Shown: positions 30,615 through 42,228, counted from the first letter of the stretch. The stretch is DNA of 64,000 nucleotides from Deinococcus multiflagellatus (GCF_020166415.1 NZ_JAIQXV010000004.1:1-64000), one strand, 5' to 3'. The notes: generated from the letters alone by a model not told the origin. Translations and numbers: made by a program.

Positions 30615-32305
30615 GTGGACATTCTGCTGACCTACGGCCTGGCCATTGCGCTGGCACTGCCCCTGGGCCTGCTGATCGCCCGGGTGTACGACAGCCCGGC
30701 CTCGCCCCTCAGCCGGGGCCTGCTGCGGCTGTGCGGCGTGAACGCGGCGCGCGGCATGACGTGGCAGGGCTACGCGGCGGCGCTGCTGGGCACCAACCTG
30801 CTGGTGGGGCTGGCCGCGCTGGCGGTTTACCTGGGGCAGGGCGGCCTGCCGCTGAACCCCGACGCCATTGCCAGCATGCGCTGGGACACGGCCGTGCACA
30901 CCATGGCCTCGTTTATCACCAACACCAACCAGCAGCACTACAGCGGGCAAAGTGGCCTGTCGTACCTGTCGCAGCTGCTGGGCATTACGGCGCTGCAGCT
31001 GTTTACGCCCGCCGTGGGCATGGCCGCCCTGTTTGCCGTGCTGCGCGGCCTGCGCGGCGAGACCAACGTGGGCAACTATTACCTGGACGTGACCCGCGCC
31101 GCCGGGCTGCTGGCCGCGCCCGCCTTCGTGCTGGCGCTGCTGCTGACATGGCAGGGCGTGCCCAGCACCTTTGCGGGCGCCAGAACCGCCACGCTGCTGG
31201 AGCCGCACACCGTTCAGGGCCAGACCGTGACCACCCAGACCATTCCGGTGGGGCCGGTGGCGGGCATGGTGGCCATCAAGCAGCTGGGCACCAACGGCGG
31301 GGGCTGGTACGGCCCCAACAGCGCCGTGCCGCTGGAAAACCCCACCCCACTGTCGAACCTGCTGCAACTGGTGAGCATCATTCTCTTTCCGGTGGCGCTG
31401 GTGGTGGCGACCGGGCGCTTTCTGCGCCGCCCCCGCTTTGGCCTGATGGTCATGGCGGTCATGAGCGTGCTCTCGGCGGCGCTGACCCTGAGCGCGGTGC
31501 TGGCCGAACGCGCGCCGAACGCGGCGCTCGCCGGCCTGGCCGCCGCCGGGCCCAACCTGGAAGGCAAGGAGGTGCGCTTTGGCGCCGACGCCTCGGCGCT
31601 GTGGGGCGCGCTGACCACCCAGACGAGCAACGGCTCGGTGAACAGCATGCTGGACTCCTTTACGCCGCTGGGCGGACTGGTGCCGCAGCTGGGCATGTTC
31701 CTGAACGATGTCTACGGCGGCATTGGCGTGGGCATGATCAACATGCTGGTGTTCGTGCTGCTCACCGTGTTCGTGGCCGGGCTGATGGTGGGCCGCACCC
31801 CGGAACTGTTTGGCCGCAAGATCGAGGCGCGCGAAATCAAGATCGCCTCCCTGATTCTGCTGCTGCAGCCGCTGCTGGTGCTGGGCCTCACGGCCGCCGC
31901 GCTGGCCAACCCGGCCGTGACCGCCAACTCCAACCCCGGCTTTCACGGGCTGTCGCAGGTGCTCTACGAGTACAACTCGGCGTTTGCCAACAACGGCAGC
32001 GGCTTTGAGGGCCTGGGCGACAACACCCCGTGGTGGAACCTGACCTGCGCCGCCGCGCTGCTGCTGGCCCGCTTTCTGCCCATCGTGGGGCCGCTGGCGA
32101 TTGCCGGACTGCTGGCCGCCAAAAAGGCCGCCCCCGAAAGCAGCGGCACCCTGCGGGTGGACACCCCGGTCTTCGCCGGCATGCTGCTGAGCGTGATGGT
32201 GCTGCTGCAACTGCTGAACTTTGCCCCGGCCCTGGTGCTGGGCCCGGTGGCCGAACACCTCAGCCAGGGCCAGAGCACCCAGAGCGCCGCCAAGGACGTG
32301 ACGAA

Positions 32306-32309
<4 letters not shown>
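30615..32309 (+). CDS. kdpA: K+-transporting ATPase subunit KdpA
   Basis: The 564-residue K+-channel-like subunit of the high-affinity Kdp pump. Conserved selectivity-filter segments are recognisable: [51 protein letters not shown] and [12 protein letters not shown]. About ten membrane spans. Start GTG 30615 follows kdpF closely; the stop overlaps the kdpB start (ATGA). Confidence 0.95.
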
Positions 32310-34369
<2,060 letters not shown>

Positions 34370-34466
34370 GTGGGCGCTGCACCACGACGTGCCGCCCCGC
34401 CCTGCCGCTCTCCCTCGCCCGGCTTCTCTTCCCTGCCGCCTCTCGCTGACCTGTTCGGAGTTTGCC

Positions 34467-35108
34467 ATGACCACACTGCCGCCAGCCGCTGCCTCTGTCC
34501 CCGACCACTCACCCCAACCCGGCTTTTTCTCGTGGCTGCGGTTCTCGCTGCTGTGGCTGGTGCTGGGGGGCGCCGCGTACCCCCTGCTGACCACCGTGAC
34601 GGCCGGCGCGCTCTTTCCCTGGCAGGCGCAGGGCTCGCTGCTGCAGCAGGATGGGCGCGTGCTGGGCTCGGCGCGGGTGGGGCAGCCGTTTAGCGGCGAG
34701 CGGTACTTTGTGGGCCGCCCCAGCGCGGCGGGACGCGGCTACGACCCGGTGAACGCCTCGGGCAGCAATCTGGCGGTCAGCAACCCGGCGCTGCGCGGGC
34801 GGGTGCAGGCCGACGCCCAGGCCATCGCCGCGCGTGAGGGCGTCTCTGCCAGCCAGATTCCTGCCGATCTGGTCACGGCCAGCGGCAGCGGCCTGGACCC
34901 GCATATCTCGCCCGCCGGGGCCGAGCTGCAGGTGGCCCGGGTGGCGCGCGCGCGCGGCCTGGACGAAGCCCAGGTGCGCGCCCTGGTGGCCCGGTTCACC
35001 GAGCGCGGCCCGCTGGGACTGGGCCAGAGCGGGGTCAACGTGCTGCAGCTGAATCTCGCCCTGGACCAGCTGGCCCTTGCGCGCGCCCAGCCTGGGCAGG
35101 CCCCCTGA
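34467..35108 (+). CDS. kdpC: K+-transporting ATPase subunit KdpC
   Basis: A 213-residue subunit with one N-terminal membrane span (LRFSLLWLVLGGAAYPLLTT) and the conserved periplasmic motifs SARVGQPF, FVGRPSAAGRGYDPVNASGSNL, SGLDPHISPAGAELQVARVA and VNVLQLNLAL. GGAG lies 6 nt before the ATG. About 97 nt separate it from kdpB, more than elsewhere in this operon. Confidence 0.94.
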   Translation: MTTLPPAAASVPDHSPQPGFFSWLRFSLLWLVLGGAAYPLLTTVTAGALFPWQAQGSLLQQDGRVLGSARVGQPFSGERYFVGRPSAAGRGYDPVNASGSNLAVSNPALRGRVQADAQAIAAREGVSASQIPADLVTASGSGLDPHISPAGAELQVARVARARGLDEAQVRALVARFTERGPLGLGQSGVNVLQLNLALDQLALARAQPGQAP

Positions 35109-35127
35109 CCCCCGCCCGGCCGCGCCC

Positions 35128-36228
35128 GTGACCGACGCTCCCGACCCCATCCGGCTGCCCCCGCGCCGCGCCGCCCCGGAGACGGCGCGGGGGCGGCATA
35201 AGGTGTACGTGGGCATGGCCGCCGGGGTGGGCAAGACCACCCGCGCCCTGCACGAACTGCGCGAGCGCCTGCAGGGCGGCGAGGACGCCCTGATCGGCGT
35301 GCTGGAAACCCACGGCCGGGCCGATACCATCCGCGCGGCGCAGGGCCTGCCGCTGTTTGGGCGCCTGGAGCTGCGCCGGGGCGAGGTAACCCTGGGCGAA
35401 CTGGACGTGGACGGCCTGCTGCGCCGCCGCCCCGAAACGGTGCTGGTGGACGAACTGGCCCACACCAACGCCCCCGGCAGCGCGCGTGAAAAACGCTGGC
35501 AGGATGTCGAGGTGCTGCTGGCGGCGGGGATCAACGTGCTGTCCACGGTGAACGTGCAGCACCTGGAATCGCTGAACGACACCGTGGCCCGCCTGACCGG
35601 CGTGCGGGTGCGCGAGCGCCTGCCCGATCAGGTGCTGCGCGACGCCAACGAACTGGTGCTCATTGACCTGCCCCCCGACGACCTGCGCGCCCGCCTGCGC
35701 GCGGGCAAGGTGTATGGCCCGGAGAAAATCGAGCAGGCGCTGAGTAACTTCTTTACCGTGCCCAACCTCACAGCCCTGCGCGAGATTGCGCTGCGGCAGG
35801 TGGCCAACGCGGTGGAAATGGAAGCCCCGGCCGGCGAACCCGGCGTGCAGGAGCGGGTGGTGGTGGCGGTCTCGGCGGCCCCCACCGCCGCGCGCCTGAT
35901 TCGCCGGGGCGGGCAGCTGGCCGAGCGCCTGCGCGGCGAACTGCATGTGGTCACGGTGCGCCCGGCGCGGCTCAGTCCCGAACAGGGGCGGCTGCTGGAC
36001 ACCTTCCGGGCCGTCACGGCGGCGCTGGGCGGCCACTTTGAGGTGCTTGACCCCCAGGGCAGCGTGGCGCAGACACTGGTGCGCTACGTGCAGGGCTGCC
36101 ACGCCACGCAGGTGGTGCTGGGCGAAAGCCGCCGCTCGCGCTGGGAAGAGTGGTGGCGCGGCGACATCATCAAGACCGTGCTGCGCGACACCCGCAAGGT
36201 GGACGTGTACGTGATCACGCGGGAGTAG
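35128..36228 (+). CDS. kdpD: KdpD N-terminal domain protein without histidine kinase module
   Basis: A 366-residue protein equal to the cytoplasmic N-terminal part of KdpD: Walker A GMAAGVGKTT (29-38), VLVDELAHTNAPGSAREKRW, VLSTVNVQHLESLND, and VYGPEKIEQALSNFF, then a universal-stress-like domain (about 235-366) ending in VLGESRRSRW and VDVYVITRE. The four membrane spans and the kinase domains of full KdpD are absent and the frame closes with a normal stop. Short KdpD proteins are known from Deinococcus and some cyanobacteria. Start GTG 35128 is likely, 19 nt after kdpC. No kdpE is adjacent. Confidence 0.9.
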   Translation: MTDAPDPIRLPPRRAAPETARGRHKVYVGMAAGVGKTTRALHELRERLQGGEDALIGVLETHGRADTIRAAQGLPLFGRLELRRGEVTLGELDVDGLLRRRPETVLVDELAHTNAPGSAREKRWQDVEVLLAAGINVLSTVNVQHLESLNDTVARLTGVRVRERLPDQVLRDANELVLIDLPPDDLRARLRAGKVYGPEKIEQALSNFFTVPNLTALREIALRQVANAVEMEAPAGEPGVQERVVVAVSAAPTAARLIRRGGQLAERLRGELHVVTVRPARLSPEQGRLLDTFRAVTAALGGHFEVLDPQGSVAQTLVRYVQGCHATQVVLGESRRSRWEEWWRGDIIKTVLRDTRKVDVYVITRE

Positions 36229-36279
36229 CCAGGGGGGTCCGGCCTCGGCGTGCCTGCGCCGACTGGCGGATGCCGGGCG

Positions 36280-36425
36280 CCGTATACGGGACGCCTCTGA
36301 TTCCAAAGCCTATTGGGAAGAGCGCAGGGGTGCTTTTCCATCGCCGGAGTCCCGTATGTTCTCGTGTTCGCTCTGCGATACAGCTCTACGAGTCCGCTCA
36401 GGCTCGCCTTCGGCTCACCTGAGTT
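36280..36425. repeat. Structured dispersed repeat, copy A
   Basis: About 146 bp sharing co-linear blocks with 40655-40806: CGGGACGCCTCTGA (36287-36300) and CTCGCCTTCGGCTCA (36403-36417), 116 bp apart here versus 118 in the other copy. TACGGGAC pairs with GTCCCGTA, and GGGAAGAGC with GCTTTTCC inside; CTCAGG pairs with CCTGAG at the right end. Confidence 0.75.
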
Positions 36426-36442
36426 CCGCATTACGCGCTACC

Positions 36443-36448
36443 TACACT
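36443..36448 (+). promoter_or_regulatory. -10 box of leaderless APH-like gene 2
   Basis: TACACT, 6 nt before the ATG at 36455. Confidence 0.55.
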
Positions 36449-36454
36449 GGGCAG

Positions 36455-37393
36455 ATGAGCCTGCTGAATCCCTGGGGTCTACCCGACGACGCCGGGTACG
36501 ACACTTTCAGCGCCCTGCACGCCCAGGCGCTGGCGCCGTGGCAGCCGGCCCTGGAGGTCATCCGGGCGCGGCACAGCCTGCCCGGCGGCCCCTTCACCCG
36601 CTTTGCCCTGGGCAAGAACGCGGTCTTCGGGTGCGGCGAGGTGGTGGTCAAGCTGGTGCCGCCCATCTGGGCCGGGGACGCGGCGCGCGAGGCCGCGGCG
36701 CTGCGGGCTGTGCAAGGCCGCCTGCCCCTGCCCACGCCCGAGCTGCTGGCGACGGGGCGGCTGGGGCGCTGGGCCTATCTGGTCACGGCCCGGCTGCCTG
36801 GGCGCCCCCTGGCCGAGGTCTGGCGCGACCTGGACGTGCCTGGCCAGACGCGGCTGGCCGGGCAGCAGGCCGAGCTGCTCCTGGGCGTACAGGCGCTGAC
36901 CCCCCCGCCGGAACTGCACTTTGACTGGCCGGGGCTGCTGCTGCGCCAGGGCCTGGAGCTGCGCGCCGCCCTGCAGGCCCCCCCGGCGCTGGCCCAGGCC
37001 GCTGAGGCCTTTTTGCAGGACGTGAGCTGGAATGGCCCCGGGTTTGGCCGCGCGCCCGTTTTTCAGCACGGTGACCTGAATTTTCTGAACCTGCTGGTCG
37101 AGGAACGCGGGGGCCAGATCACGCTGAGCGCCCTGATGGACTGGAGCGACGCCCGAAGTGGCCCCGCCGCGCACGACCTGATCTCACCAGCCGTCAACCA
37201 GTTCAGGCGCTGGCCGCAGGCCCGCCGCGCGTGGGCCGGGGTCCTGGCCCCCACGCCCGAGGACCGGCGGGAAGCCACCGCGCGGGCCCTGCTGTACTAC
37301 CCCGACGACTGGAACGCCATCCTGGCCGATCTGGGGGCGGCGCAGGCCACCTCCTGGGAGGACGTTGGGGACGTGCTGTTCGGCACGGCTTAA
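36455..37393 (+). CDS. APH/choline-kinase family phosphotransferase (2 of 3)
   Basis: A 312-residue APH-fold kinase. Lysine in VVVKLVPP, catalytic loop FQHGDLNFLNLL, and metal-binding LMDWSDARSGP. It differs strongly from the other two APH-like proteins in the window, so they are not recent duplicates. Substrate unknown. The mRNA is probably leaderless. Its TAA stop overlaps the TAA of the converging HAD gene within a single TTAA. Confidence 0.8.
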   Translation: MSLLNPWGLPDDAGYDTFSALHAQALAPWQPALEVIRARHSLPGGPFTRFALGKNAVFGCGEVVVKLVPPIWAGDAAREAAALRAVQGRLPLPTPELLATGRLGRWAYLVTARLPGRPLAEVWRDLDVPGQTRLAGQQAELLLGVQALTPPPELHFDWPGLLLRQGLELRAALQAPPALAQAAEAFLQDVSWNGPGFGRAPVFQHGDLNFLNLLVEERGGQITLSALMDWSDARSGPAAHDLISPAVNQFRRWPQARRAWAGVLAPTPEDRREATARALLYYPDDWNAILADLGAAQATSWEDVGDVLFGTA

Positions 37394-38103
37394 GCCGAGG
37401 CCGGGCTCAGGCCCAGCAGGGCGGGCAACCCGGCCAGGGTCTGCACCTGCGGCACCGCTGGATCGGGCGCCCGGTGCCCCGGCCGGTTCACCCACACCGC
37501 GCGCAGCCCGGCGGCCAGGGCCCCGGCCACATCGTTCGCCCAGGAATCCCCCACCATCACCGCCTGCGCCGGGGCCACCCCCAGCGCGGCGCAGGCGGCG
37601 TGGTAGGCGCGCGGGTCTGGTTTGGGCGCTGGCATGTCCTCCACACACAGCAGGGCGTCCACCAGCCGGTGCAGGTCAACATGGGCCAGTTTCTCGGCCT
37701 GCACGGCCCGCACGTAGTTGGTCAGGACAGCCACCTTCAGCCCGGCCGCCCGCAACGCGCGCAGCAGGTCGGCAGCGCCCTCCAGCGGAGCCCACGCCTG
37801 CCGGTAAGCGGCGCGGTAGAGCCGGGTGGCCGCCTCACCGTCTGGCGCCGGGACGCCCAGGTCGCCCAGCAGCCGGGAAAAGCGCAGCACGCGGGCGCCG
37901 TGGGCATCTACGTCGCCCTGGAACAGCAGCGGATCAATGGCGCGGATGTGGGCGGCGTGCCGGGCGAACAGGTCATCGGGCGCGCAGGTCAGCCTGTGGG
38001 CCGCCGCCAGCGCCTGCAGTCCGGCCCGGGTACACGCGGCGTCGTCGAACAGGGTGTCGTCCAGATCCAGAATCACAGCCTGAAGGGCGGGCAAGGTGGG
38101 CAC
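37390..38103 (-). CDS. HAD-family hydrolase
   Basis: A 237-residue HAD phosphatase: motif I VILDLDDTLFDD, motif II VAVLTNY, motif III lysine in PKPDPRAYH, motif IV VMVGDSWANDV. A helical cap sits between I and II, as in phosphoglycolate-phosphatase-like or nucleotidase members. The GTG at 38103 is fixed by a TACACT box 6 nt upstream; the frame continues upstream into a dinB remnant and is not part of this gene. Confidence 0.85.
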   Translation of the reverse strand: MPTLPALQAVILDLDDTLFDDAACTRAGLQALAAAHRLTCAPDDLFARHAAHIRAIDPLLFQGDVDAHGARVLRFSRLLGDLGVPAPDGEAATRLYRAAYRQAWAPLEGAADLLRALRAAGLKVAVLTNYVRAVQAEKLAHVDLHRLVDALLCVEDMPAPKPDPRAYHAACAALGVAPAQAVMVGDSWANDVAGALAAGLRAVWVNRPGHRAPDPAVPQVQTLAGLPALLGLSPASA

Positions 38104-38109
38104 CGCCCG

Positions 38110-38115
38110 AGTGTA
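38110..38115 (-). promoter_or_regulatory. -10 box of leaderless HAD gene
   Basis: TACACT on the minus strand, 6 nt before the GTG at 38103. Confidence 0.55.
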
Positions 38116-38148
38116 AGGCGCCACTCCCTGTGCCCCGGCCAGAGGGGG

Positions 38149-39380
38149 CCCCCTCAGCTTCCCCTCCCCCAGGGCGTCAAAGAGCCCCGGCTGGGGCACG
38201 GGCGCGCGGGGCACCAAACTGGCCGCCGTGATGCCCGTCAGCCGGCCCCCCCCTGCCCCTGCACCAGCTCTGGCGTCAGCAGGCGCGCGGCGGTCTGGGC
38301 CAGGGCGGCAGCGTCCTGCACAGGGGCGGGGAGGGTCATGCGGCGGGTCACCACCCGGCGGTCCGCAAATTTCAGTTTCAGGACAACTGTGCGGGCCCAG
38401 AGCCCCTCGCTGGCCAGTCGGCGCGCCACGCCTTCTGCCAGAACGGGCAGGCGCGACTGCACCGCCGCGAGCCCTGGCAGATCATCACTGTACGTTTCTT
38501 CGGTGCCCACGCTCTGGTGCGGGCGGCCGGGCTGCACCGGGCGGTCGTCCAGGCCCCGGGCAATGCGCCAGAAGTGCGTGCCCAGCACCCCGAACTGCGT
38601 GGCCAACTCGGCGGCCGAGGCGGCGCGCAGCTCGGCGCCCGTGTGATAAGGCTTCCGGTTCATCAGTTGTGGAACAGCTGATGAACCCGACCGGAGGGAG
38701 CAGGAAAAGCGGTGACGGAGAGGAGTGGAAGCACCGGAGCGCAGCGGAGGGGCTGAAACGGATCATCCGGAATCCGTGTGAATGCCCATCGCCGCCAGCC
38801 GGGCCACGGTGGCCGGGCCGATGCCGTGAAAGGCACCCACCGGCAGCCCCGCCAGCAGGCCATCCACTTGGCCGGGCAGCACCACGGTCAGACCGTCGGG
38901 TTTGTTCATGCCGCTGGCCAGCTTGGCCAGAAACTTGTTCACACTGACCCCGGCGCCAGCGCTCAGCCCTGTGCGGGCACGCACCTCGGCGCGGATGGCC
39001 TGCGCGATGCGGGTGGCACTGGGCCCGCCCCGCAGCGGCGCGCTCACATCCAGGTACGCCTCATCCAGCGAGAGCGGCTCGACCAGGGGCGTGTAAGCCG
39101 CGCAAATGTCGCGCACCTGCGCACTGACGTCCCGGTAGGCGTCAAAGCGGGGCGCCACCACCAGCAACCCGGGACAGCGTTCCAGCGCCCGGTACAGCGG
39201 CATGGCCGAGCGCACCCCAAAGGCACGCGCCTCGTAACTGGCGGTCAGCACCACACTGCGCCGGCCACCCCACGCCACCGCCAGCGGCCGGCCCCGCAAC
39301 GCCGGCTGATCACGCGCCTCCACCGACGCGTAAAAGGCGTCCATATCGATGTGGATGATCTTGCGGGGCGGGCTGTGCAC
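38149..39380 (-). pseudogene. dinB: DNA polymerase IV (dinB), interrupted by a MITE and frameshifted
   Basis: The N-terminal part (39380 leftwards) is a normal Y-family polymerase: IIHIDMDAFYASVE, LSLDEAYLDVS, KFLAKLASGMNKPDG and a helix-hairpin-helix ending AAMGIHT. There the frame hits a TGA inside a 127-bp insertion. Removing the insertion and one 8-bp duplicate rejoins GIHT to GAELRAAS in frame. The distal part has GLDDRPVQPGRPHQSVGTEET, typical of DinB. A second lesion, a G8 run at 38246-38253, shifts the frame before RLTGITAASLVP; the rest (LFDALGEGKLRG) fades into the HAD gene leader without a stop. GTG start 39380, 5 nt after the rlmI-like stop. Confidence 0.9.
38647..38773. mobile_element. 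127-bp MITE-like insertion in dinB with 8-bp target duplication
   Basis: Flanked by identical CCGTGTGA (38639-38646 and 38774-38781). Ends are imperfect inverted repeats: CTTCCGGTTCATC left, GATCATCCGGAAT right. An inner hairpin GGTTCATCAG...CTGATGAACC (38657-38687) has a perfect 10-bp stem. No coding capacity, so it would need a transposase in trans. Confidence 0.88.
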
Positions 39381-39385
39381 GGGGC

Positions 39386-40591
39386 TCAGTCCAGTTGCAG
39401 AAAGATGGCCTTGAGGTACTGGGCCTCGGGAAAGCCCGCGTGGTGGTCCGGGGCGTGCTGGGTGGTATGCAGCTCCCGCCATGTCCGCCCGCTGCGGCGC
39501 GCGGCGCCCCGCACGGCGTCCCAGAATTCTTCAGCACTCACATGCGCCGAGCACGACGCACTGATCAGCAGGCCGCCAGGAGCCAGCCGGCGCAGCCCGT
39601 CGGCCGCCAGCTTGCTGTAGGCGCGGATGGCCCCCGCGCGTTCCTGTTCCCGCCGGGCCAGCGAGGGCGGGTCCAGAATCACGAGATCAAAGGTGCGGCG
39701 GGTCTGGGCCAGCCAGTCGAACACGTCGGCCTGCACGGTTTCGTGGGGGGCACGCAACTCCGGGTTCAGGGCAAAGTTACGCGCCGCACTCGCCAGGGCG
39801 TGCGCGCTGATGTCCAGACTGACGACCTCGCGCGCCCCGCCCCGCGCGGCGTACAGCGAAAAGCCCCCGCTGAAGGAAAAGGCGTTCAGCACCCGGCGGT
39901 CCCGGGCATACCCTTCGACCCGGCGGCGGTTCTCGCGCTGGTCCAGGAAAAAGCCGGTTTTCTGGCCTTGCAGCACCTCCGCTTCAAAGGCCAGGCCGGT
40001 CTCGTGAAAGACCACGGTGCCGCCCGGCACCTCGCCCGCCAGCACCTGCCCGTCGCGCAGCCCGGCGGCAGCCGCCTTCGCCTGAATGTTGCGGCTGAGG
40101 CGCAGCACCACGGCAAAGTCTGCAAACCGGGCCTGCAGCAGCCCCAGCACCCGGTCCAGGTGCGCGAACCACGCGGCGGTGTACAGCTTGAGCACCAGCA
40201 CCCCGGCGTAGCGGTCCACCACCAGCCCCGGCCAGCCGTCGGATTCGCCGTTGATCACGCGGTAGCCGTCGGTTTCCGGGCCGAACAGCGGGGCGCGGCG
40301 GGCCAGGGCGGCGTCCAGGTGGGCGGCCCACCAGCCGTCGTCCAGGGTGACGGGCGGGCCCTGGTGGAGCACCCGCACCCGCAGCGGACTGCCGGGGTCA
40401 TACAGGCCGATGGCCAGAAAGCGGTCGCGGCGGTCATAGATCACGGCCAGTTCGCCGGGGTCGCCCTCGCGGTTCTGCCCACGCAGGCTGGACTCGTACA
40501 CCCACGGATGCCCGGCGCGCAGGTGGCTTTCGGCGGCAGGCGATACCCGCAGGCGCAGGCGGGGACGGGAGGCAGGGGCGGCGTCCGGCAT
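39386..40591 (-). CDS. RlmI-like class I rRNA (cytosine-5-)-methyltransferase
   Basis: About 401 residues: an N-terminal PUA-like domain ([15 protein letters not shown]), a central EEHD-like domain, and a C-terminal Rossmann methyltransferase with [41 protein letters not shown] and [15 protein letters not shown]. Members methylate 23S rRNA cytosines (RlmI/YccW type). Start ATG 40591 lies 6 nt after a TACCCT box. The dinB pseudogene is the second gene of this transcript. Confidence 0.88.
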   Translation of the reverse strand: MPDAAPASRPRLRLRVSPAAESHLRAGHPWVYESSLRGQNREGDPGELAVIYDRRDRFLAIGLYDPGSPLRVRVLHQGPPVTLDDGWWAAHLDAALARRAPLFGPETDGYRVINGESDGWPGLVVDRYAGVLVLKLYTAAWFAHLDRVLGLLQARFADFAVVLRLSRNIQAKAAAAGLRDGQVLAGEVPGGTVVFHETGLAFEAEVLQGQKTGFFLDQRENRRRVEGYARDRRVLNAFSFSGGFSLYAARGGAREVVSLDISAHALASAARNFALNPELRAPHETVQADVFDWLAQTRRTFDLVILDPPSLARREQERAGAIRAYSKLAADGLRRLAPGGLLISASCSAHVSAEEFWDAVRGAARRSGRTWRELHTTQHAPDHHAGFPEAQYLKAIFLQLD

Positions 40592-40597
40592 CCCCGC

Positions 40598-40603
40598 AGG
40601 GTA
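40598..40603 (-). promoter_or_regulatory. -10 box of leaderless rlmI-like/dinB transcript
   Basis: TACCCT on the minus strand, 6 nt before the ATG at 40591. Confidence 0.5.
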
Positions 40604-40654
40604 GCGCACCTGGGGAGGAGAGCAGCGCGTTTCCAGCAGGGGCGGGCGGAGGTT

Positions 40655-40806
40655 GGCATCAGGCGGGACGCCTCTGATGCCAAAACAGCGTGGAAGGAGC
40701 GAAGGGCTGCTGTTCCAGCGCCGTCGTCCCGTCTGTTCTTATGTGTGCGCGGCGATGCCGCTTTCGCGCGTCCGCCTGCCCCTCGCCTTCGGCTCATCTG
40801 AGTGCC
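40655..40806. repeat. Structured dispersed repeat, copy B
   Basis: Shares CGGGACGCCTCTGA (40664-40677) and CTCGCCTTCGGCTCA (40782-40796) with copy A at the same spacing. The left end forms a perfect 10-bp stem (TTGGCATCAG with CTGATGCCAA); GCGGGACG faces CGTCCCGT, and GGAA..AGC faces GCTGTTCC. The rest of 40604-40915 shows no gene. Confidence 0.75.
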
Positions 40807-40915
40807 GTCTCAGGCGGTGCCCGTCATGAGGCAGAGGGGCCGCCGCACCAACCGGACAACCCCTCTCCTCCATTCGGCGCGCATAAGCAGACCGCTTCAA
40901 CAACCGCGCCAGAGG

Positions 40916-42145
40916 TCAGCCCCCCTGCGCGGGTTGGACCCGCCTCGCCAGCACGCGCAGCGCCAGCGGGGCCAGCACGGTGGTCAGCAGCACCATCAGC
41001 AGCACCTGGGCATACACCGGCCCCGTGATGATGCCGGCCGCCAGCCCCAGACTGATCACAATCAGGCCCACCTCGCCGCGCGGGACCATGCCCACGCCCA
41101 CCAGCCACGCTTCCTGGCCCAGGGCGCGCGCCCCCAGCACGCCGCCCAGCAGCTTGCCGGCCACCGCCAGCAGGGTCAGCACGCCGCCAGACACCAGCAC
41201 GGCGGCGCTGCCCAGCACGCCCAGGTCCACCTGCAGCCCCACCACCACGAAGAAGATGGGGGCCAGAAAGGCTTCCAGCGCATGCACCTTGGTTTCAAAC
41301 TCCAGTTCGTCCTTGATCTCGGCCAGCACCATGCCCGCCAGAAAGGCCCCGATGATCGGCGCCAGCCCCGCCACGGTGCTCAGGGCCGCCACCCCCAGGC
41401 CCACCACAACCGCCACGTTGAACATGCGCGAGAGGCTGAGGCTGCGCAGACGCGGCTCGAAGCGGCGGATCAGGGGCAGGCCCAGGGCCAGCACCAGCGC
41501 CACGAACCCCAGGCTGAGGCCCAGAATCAGGGCCACCTTGCCCGCGCCCACGCTCTCCCCGGCGCCCAGACCGCTGACCACCGCCAGCAGGGTGAGGCCC
41601 AGAATGTCGTCAATGATGGCCGCCCCCAGGATGATCTGGGCAAAACGGGCGTCCAGCAGCCCCAGTTCCTGCAGCACCTTGGCGGTAATGCCCACCGAGG
41701 TCGCCACCAGGGCCGTGCCGATAAACAGCGCCGTGAGTAGTCCGTGGTTCTGCCACAGCCCAAACGCCAGCCCCAGGCCCAGCGGCAAGGCAATGCCCAG
41801 CAGCGCCACGGCCACGGCTTCCTTGCCCACCGCCAGCAGGTCGCGGAAGCGGGTTTCCAGGCCCACCATGAACAGCAGGAACACTGCCCCCAGTTCAGCC
41901 AGGCTGAGCAGCACATCGTTCACCTGCACCAAGTTCAGCACCCCGGGCCCGATAAGGAGCCCCGCCCCCACCTGCCCCACCACCGCCGGCATGCCCAGCC
42001 GCCCTGCCAGCGCGCCGCACAGGGTGGCTGCCAGCACCACCCAGAACAGGCCAAGCAGCAGCTGCGCGCTGCCCTCTGACCCTGCCGCCAGCGCCGAGCC
42101 GGACAGCAAGAGCGTAAGCGCCAGCATTTTCCTTGTGTTTGCCAT
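40916..42145 (-). CDS. CPA2-family cation:proton antiporter
   Basis: A 409-residue antiporter with about 12-13 spans and the CPA2 motifs: LLIGPGVLNL, ELGAVFLLFMVGLETR, GAAIIDDILGL (the paired aspartates typical of electrogenic Na+/H+ exchangers), APIIGAFLAGMVLAE and VPRGEVGLIVISLG. No TrkA-N domain follows, so it is the short form. A hydrophobic leader (MLALTLLLSGSALAAGSEG) resembles a signal peptide. AGGAGGTG 5 nt before the ATG at 42145 fixes the start. Confidence 0.9.
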   Translation of the reverse strand: MANTRKMLALTLLLSGSALAAGSEGSAQLLLGLFWVVLAATLCGALAGRLGMPAVVGQVGAGLLIGPGVLNLVQVNDVLLSLAELGAVFLLFMVGLETRFRDLLAVGKEAVAVALLGIALPLGLGLAFGLWQNHGLLTALFIGTALVATSVGITAKVLQELGLLDARFAQIILGAAIIDDILGLTLLAVVSGLGAGESVGAGKVALILGLSLGFVALVLALGLPLIRRFEPRLRSLSLSRMFNVAVVVGLGVAALSTVAGLAPIIGAFLAGMVLAEIKDELEFETKVHALEAFLAPIFFVVVGLQVDLGVLGSAAVLVSGGVLTLLAVAGKLLGGVLGARALGQEAWLVGVGMVPRGEVGLIVISLGLAAGIITGPVYAQVLLMVLLTTVLAPLALRVLARRVQPAQGG

Positions 42146-42201
42146 ATCCCACCTCCTGCAGCCAGCGCCGCCCCTGCGACTTGACCCCGCCCAACAAGGC
42201 A

Positions 42202-42228
42202 GGAGACAGGCCAAGTTGACCTGTCTCC
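42202..42228 (-). terminator. Hairpin upstream of the antiporter gene
   Basis: GGAGACAGG (42202-42210) pairs with CCTGTCTCC (42220-42228). It may end the upstream transcript or lie in the antiporter leader; no T-run decides this. Confidence 0.45.

Noticed and set aside
28752..32258. 1168-codon minus-strand open frame across the histidine kinase and kdpA
   Set aside because: Runs through two well-supported genes in other frames; low-complexity Gln/His/Arg-rich composition.
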